From Ramlibacter montanisoli (GTDB lineage: Bacteria; Pseudomonadota; Gammaproteobacteria; Burkholderiales; Burkholderiaceae_C), in assembly GCF_013087525.1 (NCBI RefSeq), contig NZ_JABFCS010000001.1:248001-312000 (forward strand): a stretch of DNA of 64,000 bases. The letters are read 5' to 3'. The number at the start of each line of letters is the position of its first letter. The first letter of the stretch is position 1. This document shows, piece after piece, positions 8,492 through 18,486 of the stretch. The translations under genes were made by a program, and so were the position numbers. A model generated the notes under the pieces. It was not told the DNA's origin. It saw nothing but the letters and a program-made list of their open reading frames with translations, and searched no databases.

Positions 8492-9478
8492 TCAATCCTC
8501 AGGCCGCGCGGCGGGCGCGCGGCTTGTTGGTCTTGTTGGTCTTGGTGGCCGTGCCGCTGCGTTTGCGGGGGCGGCAGCGACCGCGCGCTCCTCGTTCGCC
8601 TTGCGGCTGCGGGTGTTCTTGCCGGCGGTGGCTCGGGTCGCCGCCGGTGCGGTGGCCTTGGCGCCGCCCTTCAGGCTGCGGCGCAGCAGTTCGGTCAGGT
8701 CGATCACGTCGGCCCCCTGCATCTGCGGCGCTTCCTCCAGCGGTGCCACGGTCTCCGTGCCGCCCGCCCTGGCCTTGGCCTCCACCAGCTTCATGATGGC
8801 GTCGTGGAAGTCGTCGCGGAAGTCGCTGGCGCTCCACTTGCCGCTCATTTCCTCGATCAGGTGCCTGGCCATCTTCAGTTCGGCATCCTTGATGCCGGCC
8901 TTGCCGGCGGCAGGCAGCGGCAGGTCCGCCCAGGAACGGACCTCGCCGCCCCAGCGCAGCAGGTTCAGCACCAGCGCCGGGCCGCAGGGCAGCACCACCG
9001 CCAGGTGCTGCTTGCCGTGGATCACCACGCGCGCCAGGCCGGCCTTGCCGGTTTCCTTCAGCGCCTCGCGCAGCAGCGCGTAGACCTTCTCGCCCTTGTT
9101 GATCGGGGCTGTGTAGTAGGGCTTCTCGAGGTAGACGAAGGGGACCTCGCCGACATCGATGAAGCTTTCGATCTCGATGGTCTGCGTCGTGCGCGGATAG
9201 GCCTCGGCGATCTCCTCCGGCGTGAGCACCACGTAGTGGCCCTTGCCGTGCTCGACGCCCTTGACCACGTCTCCCTTGTCGATCTCGCGGCCGGTGCGCT
9301 TGTTGATGCGCTTGTAGCCCACCGGGTCCATGGTCCGCCGGTCCAGCCAGTCGAAGTCCACGTCGGTCTCCTCGGTCGCCGAGTAGAGGCCGATCGGGAT
9401 GTGCACCAGCCCGAAAGTGATGGCGCCCTTCCACAAGGAGCGCGTGGAGGTTTTCGCCATGCCCTTGGTGTCAGCCAT
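8492..9478 (-). CDS. ku: Ku, DNA end-binding protein of bacterial NHEJ (possible C-terminal frameshift)
   Basis: Homodimeric Ku binds broken DNA ends and recruits LigD for non-homologous end joining. The Ku core spans roughly residues 13-260, with SLWKGAITFGLVHIP near the start and MKLVEAKARAG at its end. The open frame gives 328 residues, but adding one A in the run at 8562-8564 converts the last residues to a Lys/Arg-rich tail (KTNKTNKPRARRAA) ending at 8499, which is what Ku tails usually look like. ligD is not in this window. Confidence 0.92.
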   Translation of the reverse strand: MADTKGMAKTSTRSLWKGAITFGLVHIPIGLYSATEETDVDFDWLDRRTMDPVGYKRINKRTGREIDKGDVVKGVEHGKGHYVVLTPEEIAEAYPRTTQTIEIESFIDVGEVPFVYLEKPYYTAPINKGEKVYALLREALKETGKAGLARVVIHGKQHLAVVLPCGPALVLNLLRWGGEVRSWADLPLPAAGKAGIKDAELKMARHLIEEMSGKWSASDFRDDFHDAIMKLVEAKARAGGTETVAPLEEAPQMQGADVIDLTELLRRSLKGGAKATAPAATRATAGKNTRSRKANEERAVAAAPANAAARPPRPTRPTSRAPAARPED

Positions 9479-9519
9479 GGATTCCGCGTATGGATGTTTT
9501 CCGGCAGTTTGCGACGGTG

Positions 9520-9870
9520 TCAGGAGAACAGGTCGAACAGGCCGGCGCGCGCGGGCTTCGGGGTGGGGGACAGCTGCTCGGCGCGGGCCTGCCAGCGGGC
9601 GGCCAGCCGGGTGAAGCTGGAACGGCAGCCGGTGTCGAAGCAGTCCTGCCGCGAAAGGGTGTCGAAGTTGCGGGAAATGCGCCGCGCCAGCAGGTAGCGG
9701 TGGGCGGGGGCCTGGGTCTGCATGAACGCGGTCATCAGTGACAGGGTGGCGGCCCAGAGGGCGCGGTTGGCTTGCGCCAGCTGAAACGCCGGCGAGACGT
9801 GGGTCCCGGCCGGCGTGTGTTCGTTCGCGCGATGCGCGGGCGTTCCCGCGGCGACCTCGGTGGATGGCAT
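9520..9870 (-). CDS. hypothetical protein
   Basis: A 116-residue product with a central helical, aromatic-rich part and two cysteines (DCFDTGC). It has no signal peptide or transmembrane segment that I can defend, and I do not recognise a family. The tail LFDLFS is reminiscent of short amphipathic tail motifs but this is not evidence of function. It is isolated between Ku and the KGG-type gene on the same strand. Confidence 0.45.
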   Translation of the reverse strand: MPSTEVAAGTPAHRANEHTPAGTHVSPAFQLAQANRALWAATLSLMTAFMQTQAPAHRYLLARRISRNFDTLSRQDCFDTGCRSSFTRLAARWQARAEQLSPTPKPARAGLFDLFS

Positions 9871-9955
9871 GGAGCCATCCTAGCCAGCGTGGACGGCGGG
9901 ACCTGTCAGCCCCGTGGCCCAGCCAGGGACCGCCGCGTCCTACGCCCGGCGGGTT

Positions 9956-10186
9956 TCAGGCGCGGGGAGCTTCGCTCTGCGCGGCGGCGCGGGCGTGGCG
10001 CTTCTTGCCGGCGGCGCGGGCTTCCTCGCTGGTGAACTCGTGGGCATGGCCGCTCTGGTGGGCCGCACGGCCGCCCAGGGAGGCGATTTCACGCTGGCGC
10101 TGCGGGTCCATTGCAGCGAAACCGCGCAGGGACTTCTTGGGGGCGGGCTTGACGTTGTCGGTGTCGTGGGCGGTCTGGGAATCCAT
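9956..10186 (-). CDS. KGG/Con-10-type stress-induced small protein
   Basis: The 76-residue hydrophilic protein contains two related units: GFAAMDPQRQREIASLGG and HEFTSEEARAAGKK. This is the layout of the KGG (conidiation-specific Con-10, GsiB-like) repeat family of disordered stress proteins. The cellular role is not known beyond induction under stress in homologues. It lies upstream of a group of stress-associated genes on the minus strand and is divergent from the histidine kinase at 10397. Confidence 0.75.
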   Translation of the reverse strand: MDSQTAHDTDNVKPAPKKSLRGFAAMDPQRQREIASLGGRAAHQSGHAHEFTSEEARAAGKKRHARAAAQSEAPRA

Positions 10187-10396
10187 GGGGTCCTCGTCTA
10201 GGTTGGTCTGCGAACATCAAGGGCAGCTGCCCGTGTCCAGGGTGTGCGCTGCCGGCTTGTAGGCGTCAGGTCAACGCAACGGCAGAGTCTGTTCGCATTG
10301 GCCAGCCCGGCTTGTAGGACGATGCCCATAGCTGTGTCGGCGTGGTCCTTCCTTCGCGCGGGCCCTGTCGGAAGTGGTGTTCTAGACTCCCGGCGC

Positions 10397-11812
10397 ATGA
10401 AACCCGAGATGCTTCCGGCCCCGACGCCGTCCGCCGAGGCCCACTGGGTGGAGGGGGAGCTGGTACGCAGCCTGATGCGCACGCAGCGCGATACCCAGTG
10501 GGTGGGGCTGCTGTTGATGGCGGTGATCGTCGGCGTCCTGTGGGGGGATGCCTCGCCACCGCTGCTCGCCGCGTGGGTCCTGCTCGGAGCCGCGGCCGCC
10601 GGCTGGCGCTACTGGATCCTGCGCCGCTACGAGCGCGAGGTGGTGCACCAGGGCAGCGACGAACACCTCGCCTTCCTGCGCCGCTACCAGCTCGCCTTTC
10701 CCTTGTCGGCGCTGGTGTGGGGCCTGACCACCTTGCTCTATTTCGACCGCTCGTCGCTGGCCGACCAGTTCATCTGCTGGCTGATGATGGCGGGCCTGGC
10801 GATGTACTCCGTCAACGGCCTCTCCAGCCAGCTGCCGACCCTGCGCGCCTACCTGGACACCCTGGCGGTGACGGCGCTGGCGGTGCTGGCCTGGCGCATG
10901 GGCGTGGAGCTGCGCCTGCAGGGGCCGGCCTACCACTGGTGGCTGGTGGTGCTGCTGCTGGTGTTCTGGCAGGTGCTGCGCCACGCGGGGCTGCGGCTGC
11001 ACGAGACCTACAGGCGCAACTTCGAGCTGCAGTTCCGCAACGCGCAGCTGATCGAGTCGCTCACCCGCCAGACGCAGGCGGCGCTGGACGCGGTGGAGAT
11101 CAAGAACCGCTTCCTGGCGAGCGCGGCGCACGACATCCGCCAGCCGGTGCACGCGCTGGGCCTCTATGCCGACTGGCTGGGGACCGAGCCGGAACTGGTG
11201 CACGAACTGGCGCCCAAGATCGTCGAATCGACCAAGGCGGTGAACCAGCTGTTCGACTCGCTGTTCGACCTGGCGCGGCTGGACTCCGGCAAGATCCGCC
11301 TGAACATCGAGCCGGTCGACGTGGCCAAGCTGCTGCGTGACCTGGAACTGCAGTACCGGCCGCTGTGCGAGGCACGCGGCCTGCAGTTCCGCGTGCGGGT
11401 GCGGCCCGGGACGGCGGTGACCGACCCGATCCTCCTGCAGCGCATCCTGGGCAACCTGATCTCCAACGCGGTGAAGTACACGCAGCAAGGCGGCATCCTG
11501 CTGGCCGCGCGCACGACGCGCGAAGGCCTGCGGGTGGAGATCTGGGACACCGGCGTGGGCATCGCGCCGGTGCACCAGCGCGAGATCTTCCGTGAGTTCT
11601 ACAAGGTCCCCAGCCACCCCGGCACCGAGGACGGCTTCGGCCTGGGCCTGTACATCGTGGGGCGCCTCACGCACATCCTGGGCCACCCGCTGTCGCTGCA
11701 GTCGCGCGTGGGCCGCGGCACCGTGTTCCGGCTGGCGCTGCATCCCACCGACCCAGCGGCGGCGGCCGACCGCGCCGTCGCCTCGATCGCTCAGCTTGTC
11801 AGCAGGCCGTGA
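10397..11812 (+). CDS. membrane sensor histidine kinase
   Basis: The 471-residue kinase has five to six hydrophobic helices in its first 200 residues with almost no periplasmic loop, so it probably senses a membrane or intracellular signal. The phospho-acceptor box is AAHDIRQPVHAL near residue 245. The ATPase part shows the N box NLISNAVKYT, G1 DTGVGIAP and G2 GFGLGLYIV. The ATG at 10397 was chosen because the upstream open frame is not coherent. Its 3' end overlaps the convergent regulator gene by 22 bases, its likely partner. Confidence 0.88.
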   Translation: MKPEMLPAPTPSAEAHWVEGELVRSLMRTQRDTQWVGLLLMAVIVGVLWGDASPPLLAAWVLLGAAAAGWRYWILRRYEREVVHQGSDEHLAFLRRYQLAFPLSALVWGLTTLLYFDRSSLADQFICWLMMAGLAMYSVNGLSSQLPTLRAYLDTLAVTALAVLAWRMGVELRLQGPAYHWWLVVLLLVFWQVLRHAGLRLHETYRRNFELQFRNAQLIESLTRQTQAALDAVEIKNRFLASAAHDIRQPVHALGLYADWLGTEPELVHELAPKIVESTKAVNQLFDSLFDLARLDSGKIRLNIEPVDVAKLLRDLELQYRPLCEARGLQFRVRVRPGTAVTDPILLQRILGNLISNAVKYTQQGGILLAARTTREGLRVEIWDTGVGIAPVHQREIFREFYKVPSHPGTEDGFGLGLYIVGRLTHILGHPLSLQSRVGRGTVFRLALHPTDPAAAADRAVASIAQLVSRP

Positions 11813-12384
11813 ACGCGCGCGTAGTGGATCGTCTGCGTGCGGCTCTTGACGCCCAGGCGGCGGAACAGCCGCCACAGGTGCACCTTCACGGTGTGCTCGC
11901 TGATCCCCAGTTCGTCGGCGATCTCGCGGTTGGACAGGCCGCGATCGAGCATCACGATCAGCTGCTTCTGGCGCTTGGACAGCTTGTTGTCGGTGGGCGC
12001 GAGTTCCTCGAACTGGCCGTCGGCCGAGAGCAGGGCGCGCAGCGCGTTGCCGATCTCCTGCCCGCCCGAGGACTTCTCGATGTAGATGTCGGCGCCGGCC
12101 TCGATGCACTGCTCCTCCGCGTCGGCCGCCGGCGAGGCGGAGAGCACGGCCAGCGGCGTGTCGGGGAAGCGCTTCTTCAGTTCGTGCACGCCGGAGGTGC
12201 CGGTCGTGTCCGGCAGCTTCAGGTCCAGCGTGATCAGGTCGGGAGTGCCGTGCTGCTGCACCGCCGCCTCGACGCCGCCCATGCGGTCCAGTTCGACGAT
12301 GTTGGCGCCCGGGCGCATGCGTCGCAGCAGCATCACCACGGCCTCGCGCATCAGCGGGTGGTCGTCGATGACGTACACGTTCAT
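11791..12384 (-). CDS. LuxR/NarL-family response regulator
   Basis: The 197-residue regulator has a receiver domain with acidic pair IDDH near residue 6 and phospho-acceptor Asp in ITLDLKLPD, then a C-terminal LuxR-type helix-turn-helix (LSNREIADELGISEHTVKVH). The start MNVYVIDDH at 12384 fits the family. An in-frame ATG at 12441 would add 19 residues, and neither start has a strong ribosome binding site. It is convergent with, and overlaps, the kinase gene, which suggests they form one two-component system. Confidence 0.88.
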   Translation of the reverse strand: MNVYVIDDHPLMREAVVMLLRRMRPGANIVELDRMGGVEAAVQQHGTPDLITLDLKLPDTTGTSGVHELKKRFPDTPLAVLSASPAADAEEQCIEAGADIYIEKSSGGQEIGNALRALLSADGQFEELAPTDNKLSKRQKQLIVMLDRGLSNREIADELGISEHTVKVHLWRLFRRLGVKSRTQTIHYARVHGLLTS

Positions 12385-12462
12385 GTTTTTTGACAAATGT
12401 TGTTCCGCGGAAATGACAGCAAAGGATACCGCGTCGGACATGAAGTCCTACGCGCTAACTCC

Positions 12463-13753
12463 TTAGTTTCCGCTGTCGGACAGATCGCGCAGGGCCTGGA
12501 CCACCTGATCCGCCGACACCCCATCCGCGGGCACGGCCGGGCCACCCGCGGGCAGGGACTGCGACTGCTTGAGGGTGGCGATGCACTGTCCCGCCTCCTT
12601 CGGCGAAGCGAAGCCGGTGCTTTGCAGCAGCAGCCGGCCCTGGGCATCGACGAACTTGAAATAGAACAGGCCATCCGCTTCGCGGTACTGCTTGAAGCTG
12701 GGCAGGGCCGTCTTCGCCTTGTCCTTCTTGCCGGCGCTCGCCACGCTGGACAGCTTGCGCAGGCCGACCGCATGGCGCATCTCGCGCAGCAGCGGCGTGG
12801 CGCGGCCGCGGGCCTTGGCGGCGCCGGCCTGCAGGATGGCCTCCAGTTCCTGCGGGTGGTCCACCAGGTGCTGGTAGCGCTCGCGCATGGGCGCGATCTC
12901 GCGGTCGATGCGCTCGAACAGCAGCTGCTTGGCATCGGCCCAGGAGATGCCGCCGGCATAGGCCTGGCGCAGCCTGGCCGTCTCTTCGGCGGAGGCGAAG
13001 GCCTGGTAGATCTGGAACAGGGCCGAGCCTTCCACCTGCTTGGGCTCGCCGGGCGCGCGCGAATCGGTGACGATGGAGAAGATCTGCTTGCGGACCTGCT
13101 CGCGCGGCGCGAACAGGCCGATCACGTTGTCGTAGCTCTTGCTCATCTTGCGGCCGTCCAGCCCCGGCAGCAGCGCCACCGACTCGTCCACGGCCGCCTC
13201 CGGCAGCACCAGGTGCTCGCCGTACAGGTGGTTGAAGCTCTGCGCCATGTCGCGCGCCATCTCGATGTGCTGGATCTGGTCGCGCCCCACCGGGATCTTG
13301 TGCGCCTTGAACATCAGGATGTCGGCCGCCATGAGCACCGGGTACATGAAGAGGCCCATGGTGACGTCGGCGTCGACGTCCACGCCGGCCGCGGTGTTCT
13401 TGTCCACCTGCGCCTTGTAGGCATGCGCGCGATTGAGCACGCCCTTGCCGGTCGCAGGTCAGCAGCCAGGTCAGCTCGGTCACCTCGGGGATGTCCGACT
13501 GGCGGTAGAAGAACACCTGCTCCGGGTCGAGTCCCGCGGCCAGCCAGCAGGCCGCGATCTCCAGCGTCGAGCGCTGGATGCGCGCCGGCTCGTCGCACTT
13601 GATCAGCGCGTGGTAGTCGGCCAGGAAGTAGAAGTTTTCGGTGCCGGGGCGGCGGCTCGCCTGCACCGCGGGGCGGATCGCGCCCACGTAGTTGCCCAGG
13701 TGCGGCGTGCCGGTGGTGGTGATGCCGGTGAGGTAGCGGACGACGGGGCTCAT
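12463..13753 (-). CDS. trpS: tryptophanyl-tRNA synthetase with a DUF1508-like tail (frameshifted)
   Basis: Class I synthetase that charges tRNA-Trp. The HIGH-type motif is TPHLGNY and the KMSKS loop is [10 protein letters not shown]. The frame breaks near 13451 (between LLTC and [10 protein letters not shown]); because the gene is essential this is probably a sequence error. The corrected length is about 430 residues, some 95 more than the usual 335. The extra C-terminus contains [19 protein letters not shown], like the DUF1508/YegP fold. It is the last gene of a five-gene operon, one base after the M50 protease. Confidence 0.93.
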
Positions 13754-13754
13754 G

Positions 13755-14423
13755 TCAGGTCAGGAGGGATTGCAGGGGCGCCAGAATCATGCGCAGCACC
13801 CAGTAGCCGAAGGCCATCAGCGGACGCAGCCAGTAGGTGCTGACGATGCCGAGCAGCACCAGGCCCAGCACGATGAAGAAGCCCCAGGGTTCGATGCGCG
13901 AGAGCGCATAGGCGGGCCGCGGCGGCAGCAGGCCGACCAGCACGCGCCCGCCATCCAGCGGCGGCAGGGGGAACAGGTTGAAGGCCCACATCACCAGGTT
14001 CACCAGCACGCCGGCCTTGGCCATCTCGAGGAAGAAACGCTCGTTCACGCCCGTGCCCACCAGGAGGGCGTACAGCAGGGCCCACAGGATCGCCTGGATG
14101 AAGTTGGAGGCGGGGCCGGCCAGCGCCACCCAGATCATGTCGCGCTTGGGGCGCTTCAGGTGGCCGAAGTTCACCGGCACCGGCTTGGCATAGCCGAAGA
14201 GGAAGGCGCCGGAAGTGGCGAAGTACAGCATCAGCGGCATCAGGATGGTGCCGATGGGATCGATGTGCTTGAAGGGGTTGAGCGTGACGCGGCCCATCAT
14301 GTAGGCCGTGTTGTCGCCGAAGTGGCGCGCCACGTAGCCGTGGGCCGCCTCGTGCACGGTGATCGCGAAGAGCACCGGCAGGGCGAAGATCAGGATGGTC
14401 TGGATCGTCTGTTCGAAGTTCAC
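13755..14423 (-). CDS. site-2 protease family (M50) membrane metalloprotease
   Basis: The 222-residue integral membrane protein has the M50 zinc site HEAAHG near residue 24 and the second conserved motif [11 protein letters not shown] near 150, where the Asp is the third zinc ligand. Four to six helices are predicted. The family cleaves substrates within the membrane; this short form lacks the PDZ domain of RseP, and its substrate is unknown. It sits between the YciO/TsaC gene and trpS in one operon. Confidence 0.9.
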   Translation of the reverse strand: MNFEQTIQTILIFALPVLFAITVHEAAHGYVARHFGDNTAYMMGRVTLNPFKHIDPIGTILMPLMLYFATSGAFLFGYAKPVPVNFGHLKRPKRDMIWVALAGPASNFIQAILWALLYALLVGTGVNERFFLEMAKAGVLVNLVMWAFNLFPLPPLDGGRVLVGLLPPRPAYALSRIEPWGFFIVLGLVLLGIVSTYWLRPLMAFGYWVLRMILAPLQSLLT

Positions 14424-14445
14424 GCGGGCATTTTGTCAGACGGTG

Positions 14446-15081
14446 TCACAGCCCCACGAGCACGGGGTCTCCGCGCCCCTGGCGCACCAGCACCGCGTCG
14501 CCACCGGTGCCCATGGGCGTGAGGTCCACCACCGTGGTCGGCTGGTCCGGGCAGGGGCCGGCGCCGATCACCGCGTCGAGCACCTTCTGGAAGCGCTCGC
14601 GGATGCGGTCCGGGTCGTTCAGCGGCTCGGTGTCGCTCGGGTCGATCAGCGTGGTGGCCAGCAGCGGCGCGCCGTGCAGCGCCAGCAGTTCCTGCAGCAC
14701 CTTGTGGTCCGGCACGCGCAGGCCGATGGTCTTGCGCTGCGGATGGCTCACCCGCCGCGGCACCTCCCGCGTGGCGTCCAGGATGAAGGTGAAGGGGCCG
14801 GGCGTCGCCGACTTCAGCAGCCGGTACTGCTTGTTGTCCACGCGCGCGTAGTTCGACAGCTCGCTCAGGTCGCGGCACAGGAGCGTCAGGTGGTGCTTCT
14901 CGTCGACCCGGCGGATCAGCCGCAGGCGGTCGGCCGCGGCCTTGTCGTCCAGGTGGCAGGCGATGGCATAGCTGGAGTCGGTGGGCACCGCCACCACGCC
15001 GCCGGCGTCTAGGATGGCCGTCGCCTGTTTCAACAGGCGCGGCTGCGGGTTTTCCGGATGCAGTTCGAAGTATTGAGCCAT
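14446..15081 (-). CDS. YciO/TsaC/Sua5-family protein (L-threonylcarbamoyladenylate synthase fold)
   Basis: The 211-residue protein has the YrdC fold: GGVVAVPTDSSYAIAC near residue 28, KHHLTLLCRD and TPGPFTFIL. TsaC makes threonylcarbamoyl-AMP for the t6A base of tRNA. The genomic setting beside a PHP phosphatase and trpS is that of the YciO branch, whose activity is weaker or distinct, so I do not assign tsaC. The ATG at 15081 overlaps the 3' end of the EamA transporter gene. Confidence 0.85.
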   Translation of the reverse strand: MAQYFELHPENPQPRLLKQATAILDAGGVVAVPTDSSYAIACHLDDKAAADRLRLIRRVDEKHHLTLLCRDLSELSNYARVDNKQYRLLKSATPGPFTFILDATREVPRRVSHPQRKTIGLRVPDHKVLQELLALHGAPLLATTLIDPSDTEPLNDPDRIRERFQKVLDAVIGAGPCPDQPTTVVDLTPMGTGGDAVLVRQGRGDPVLVGL

Positions 15082-15988
15082 GTTTCGCCAGCCCGCGGCG
15101 CCGCTCGCGCACCGTGAGCCAGGCACCCGCCGCGCCGCAGAACGCGATCATGACGATGCCGGCCAGCGAGAGATGGTCCGGCACGTGCGAGAACACGATC
15201 GCCCCGCCCAGCATGGCGAAGGCGATCTGGCTGTACAGGTAAGGCGTGAGCGTGGCCGCCGGCGCGCGGTAGTAGGCCAGGATCAGCATGAAATGGCCCA
15301 CGGTGGCCATCAGGCCCATGAAGAACAGGCCGGCCCACAGCCAGGGATCCGTCAGCGTGGTCCACACGAAGGGCAGGGCCAGCGAGGCGATCAGGGTGCC
15401 GGTCCAGCCCGTGTACAGGTGCATGGTCACCGGGTCCTCGGTGCGCGCGAGCTTGCTGGTGAGCACCTGGAACCAGGAGTTGCTGGCCACCAGGGCGATC
15501 GGCAGCAGGCTGCTCCAGCCGAAGCTGCTGCCGCCCGGGCGGATGATGATCAGCGTCCCGAGGAAGCCGCCGGCCACCAGCAGCCAGCGCAGCAGCGACA
15601 CCTGCTCCTTGAGCATGGTCGCGGCCAGCAGCGTGATCGCCAGCGGCGTGATCATCACGATGGCGGTGAACTCGCCCACCGGCATGTAGCGCAGGCTCAG
15701 GAAGGCGAGGAAGCTGCTCGTGAGCAGCAGCACGCCGCGCAGCAGGTGCCAGGGCATGCGGTGCGTGCGCCAGACGGCGCGTCCGCGCTGCGGCAGCACG
15801 ATCGCGGTGGTCGCCACCGCCTGGAACAGGTAGCGGAACCACAGCGCCATCAGCAGCGGCACGGCGGCGCTCACGTACTTGGTGGTGGTGTCCAGCGCGG
15901 CGAAGCAGGCGCCCGCCGCGATCACCAGCGCGATGCCGGCGAGCGCGTGCGGCTGGCGCAGCGGGAGCGCGGCCGGCTCGCTGCTCAC
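15030..15988 (-). CDS. EamA/DMT-family transporter (frameshift at 3' end)
   Basis: A ten-helix drug/metabolite transporter made of two EamA repeats, about 310-320 residues. The substrate is unknown. It starts with GTG at 15988, which overlaps the TGA of the PHP gene (GTGA). As written the frame misses a stop and runs antisense-like through the next gene to 14420, giving an implausible 520-residue product. A single base added near 15100 ends it at 15030. It therefore overlaps the start of the YciO/TsaC gene. Confidence 0.82.
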
Positions 15989-16836
15989 TGGATGCGGTCG
16001 GCCAGCAGTTCCCACACCGGCGTCAGCTCGCCGGGCAGGTAGGGCAGCTTGCCCAGGTCGGTGTGGCTCTCGTCCGGGCTGTGGAAGTCGCTGCCGCGCG
16101 AGGCGGCCAGGCCGAATTCGCGCGCGGTCTCGGCGTACTTCACGTATTCGGCGGCGGTGTGGCTGCCGGTCACCACTTCGACGCCGCGGCCGCCGTGGGC
16201 CTTGAACTCGGTGAAGAGGGCATATTCCTCGTTGGCCGTGAACTTGTAACGGGCCGGATGGGCGATCACGGCGATGCCGCCGGCGTCCGCGATCCAGTTC
16301 ACTGCGTGCTTCAGCGACGCCCAGCGATGGGGCACGTAGCCGGGCTTGCCTTCGGTGAGGTAGCGGCGGAACACCTCGCTGGTGTCCTTGCAGGCGCCGA
16401 TCTCCACCAGGAAGCGGGCGAAGTGCGTGCGCGAGATCAGTTCCGGGTTGCCGACGTACCTCAGCGCGCCCTCGTAGGCGTCCTTGATCCCCACCTGCCC
16501 CAGGCCGGCGGCGATTTCCTTCGCGCGCTCACCCCGGCCGCCCCGCGTTTCTTCCAGGCCGCGCTTCATCTGTGCATCGTCCGCATCGAAGCCCAGGCCG
16601 ACGATGTGCACCGTCTCGCCCGCGAAGGTGACCGAGATCTCGGTGCCCGTGAGGTAGCGCATGCCGTGCGCGCGGGCCGCGGCGGCCGCGCGGTGCTGGC
16701 CGCCGATCTCGTCGTGGTCGGTCAGGGCCCAGAGCTCGACGCCGTTGGCCGCCGCGCGCGCCGCCAGCACCTCGGGTTCGAGCGTGCCGTCGGAGACCAC
16801 GGAGTGGCAGTGGAGGTCGGCGTTGAGGATGGACAC
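15985..16836 (-). CDS. PHP-domain phosphoesterase (YciV/RNase AM-like)
   Basis: The 283-residue protein carries the PHP metal-binding motifs: DLHCHS at residues 7-12, LTDHDE near 39, AHP near 192 and GSDFH near 245. Characterised relatives are 3',5'-nucleoside bisphosphate phosphatases and the 5'-3' exonuclease RNase AM, which trims 5' ends of rRNA. It is the first gene of the operon with the EamA transporter, YciO/TsaC, M50 protease and trpS, an order seen widely in related bacteria. Confidence 0.88.
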   Translation of the reverse strand: MSILNADLHCHSVVSDGTLEPEVLAARAAANGVELWALTDHDEIGGQHRAAAAARAHGMRYLTGTEISVTFAGETVHIVGLGFDADDAQMKRGLEETRGGRGERAKEIAAGLGQVGIKDAYEGALRYVGNPELISRTHFARFLVEIGACKDTSEVFRRYLTEGKPGYVPHRWASLKHAVNWIADAGGIAVIAHPARYKFTANEEYALFTEFKAHGGRGVEVVTGSHTAAEYVKYAETAREFGLAASRGSDFHSPDESHTDLGKLPYLPGELTPVWELLADRIQ

Positions 16837-16879
16837 GCCTCGATTCTAGGCGTGGGGGTGCGCGCTCGCCCGCGCAAGG

Positions 16880-17547
16880 TCAATTCAGGGCGCCTGCTTC
16901 CTTGCGGATGTCGTGGTGCGTGGACAGCGCGCAGGAGATCGCCAGTTCGAGCCCGCGCACGATCTCCTCCACGCGCATCGAGGGCTGTCCCTGTTCCGGC
17001 AGCCAGGGCACGTGGATCAGGCCGCCGCGCACCCCCTGCCACCTCGGCTGGGCCAGAAGGTGCATCAAACCGTAAAAAGTCTGGTTGCAGACGAAGGTGC
17101 CGGCCGTCTGCGAAACCTCGGCCCGCACCCCGTTGTCCAGGAGGATCTGCAGCATGGCCTTGATCGGCAGGCTGGTGAAGTAGGCCGCCGGACCGTCGGG
17201 CACGATGGGCACGTCGATGGGCTTGGCGCCCATGTTGTCCGGAATGCGTGCATCGTTCACGTTGATCGCCACCCGCTCCAGCGAAATCGAGCCGCGGCCC
17301 CCGCCTGGCCGGTACAAATCACGAGCCGGGGCTGGTACTCTTCCACCAGCGCCTCCAGCCGCCGCAGCGAGGCGCCGAACACGGTCGGGATCTCGCCGCC
17401 GATGACGGCGTGGCCCGAGATGGTGCGGCCGTGCAGGGCATGGACGGCATCCCAGCTGGGGTTCACCGGGCTTCCGCCGAACGGGTCGAAGCCCGTGACC
17501 AAAACCGTTCCCGGCTTACGTGCGGAAGTGCTGGGGTTGGCTAGCAT
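16880..17547 (-). CDS. pcp: pyroglutamyl-peptidase I (frameshifted)
   Basis: Cytosolic cysteine peptidase (C15) that removes N-terminal pyroglutamate. The start carries [10 protein letters not shown], the catalytic Cys is in [11 protein letters not shown] and the His in GLIHVPWLP; the Glu is in the [15 protein letters not shown] region. The corrected length is about 223 residues. One base is missing from the C run at 17298-17302 (TGQAGGRGSI expected), which splits the gene in two. It is divergent from the zinc metallopeptidase at 17576. Confidence 0.9.
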
Positions 17548-17575
17548 CGGATCACTCTACAGCAGGAGACACACC

Positions 17576-18445
17576 ATGCGTTGGGAAGGTAACCGGACAT
17601 CGTCGAACGTCGAGGACCGCCGCGCCGGCGGGGGCGGCGGCATCGGCATCGGCGGCGGCACCATCGGCATCGGCACGATCGTGATCGCGCTGATCGGCGG
17701 CGCCGTGCTCGGCGTCAACCCGCTCACCATCCTGGGCATGCTGACCGGCGGCGGCGCGCCGCAGGTGCAGCAGCAGGGGCCTGCACCGGCGCCGCCGGCG
17801 AACGACAAGATGGGCCAGTTCGTCTCCACCGTGCTGGCCGACACCGAGGACGTGTGGAAGCAGCAGTTCCAGCAGGGCGGCGCCACCTATGTGGAACCCA
17901 AGCTGGTGCTGTTCCGCGGCGCGGTGCGCACCGCCTGCGGCGCGGGCCAGGCCGCCATGGGGCCGTTCTACTGCCCGGCGGACCAGAAGGTGTACATCGA
18001 CCTGAGCTTCTACGAGACCATGAAGACCCGCATGGGCGCGGGCGGCGACTTCGCCCAGGCCTATGTGATCGCGCACGAGGTGGGTCACCACGTGCAGAAC
18101 GTGCTGGGCATCAGCGAGAAGGTGCAGCGGGCCCAGGCCAGCGGCAGCCGCGCCGAAGGGAATGCGCTGAGCGTGCGGCTGGAGCTGCAGGCCGACTGCT
18201 TCGCCGGCGTCTGGGGCCATCACGCCCACAACCAGCGCCAGATCCTGGAGCAGGGCGACGTGGAAGAGGCGATGAACGCCGCGGCCAAGATCGGCGACGA
18301 CGCGCTGCAGGCCAACGCCGGCCGGGCCGTGGTGCCGGAGAGCTTCACCCACGGGACCAGCGAGCAGCGCCAGCGCTGGTTCGCCACCGGCCTGAAGACC
18401 GGCAGCGTCAAGTCCTGCGATACGTTCAGCGCGCGCAACCTCTGA
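17576..18445 (+). CDS. YpfJ-family neutral zinc metallopeptidase
   Basis: The 289-residue protein of the YpfJ/KPN_02809 family has one N-terminal membrane helix (about residues 30-57) after a glycine-rich start, then a soluble zinc-peptidase domain with the HEVGHH site near residue 167 and ELQADCFAG downstream supplying the third ligand. The ATG at 17576 follows a CAGGAG ribosome binding site. The substrate is unknown. A terminator follows at 18487-18509. Confidence 0.9.
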   Translation: MRWEGNRTSSNVEDRRAGGGGGIGIGGGTIGIGTIVIALIGGAVLGVNPLTILGMLTGGGAPQVQQQGPAPAPPANDKMGQFVSTVLADTEDVWKQQFQQGGATYVEPKLVLFRGAVRTACGAGQAAMGPFYCPADQKVYIDLSFYETMKTRMGAGGDFAQAYVIAHEVGHHVQNVLGISEKVQRAQASGSRAEGNALSVRLELQADCFAGVWGHHAHNQRQILEQGDVEEAMNAAAKIGDDALQANAGRAVVPESFTHGTSEQRQRWFATGLKTGSVKSCDTFSARNL

Positions 18446-18486
18446 GGGTGGCGCGCCCCGGCGGGCACCGCTGAGCCAGCTCCCGA

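Noticed and set aside
14420..15126. A 520-residue extension of the EamA transporter through the next gene
   Set aside because: The extension is Arg/Ala/Gly-rich, out of phase with the YciO/TsaC gene, and has no domain; a missing base at the 3' end explains it.
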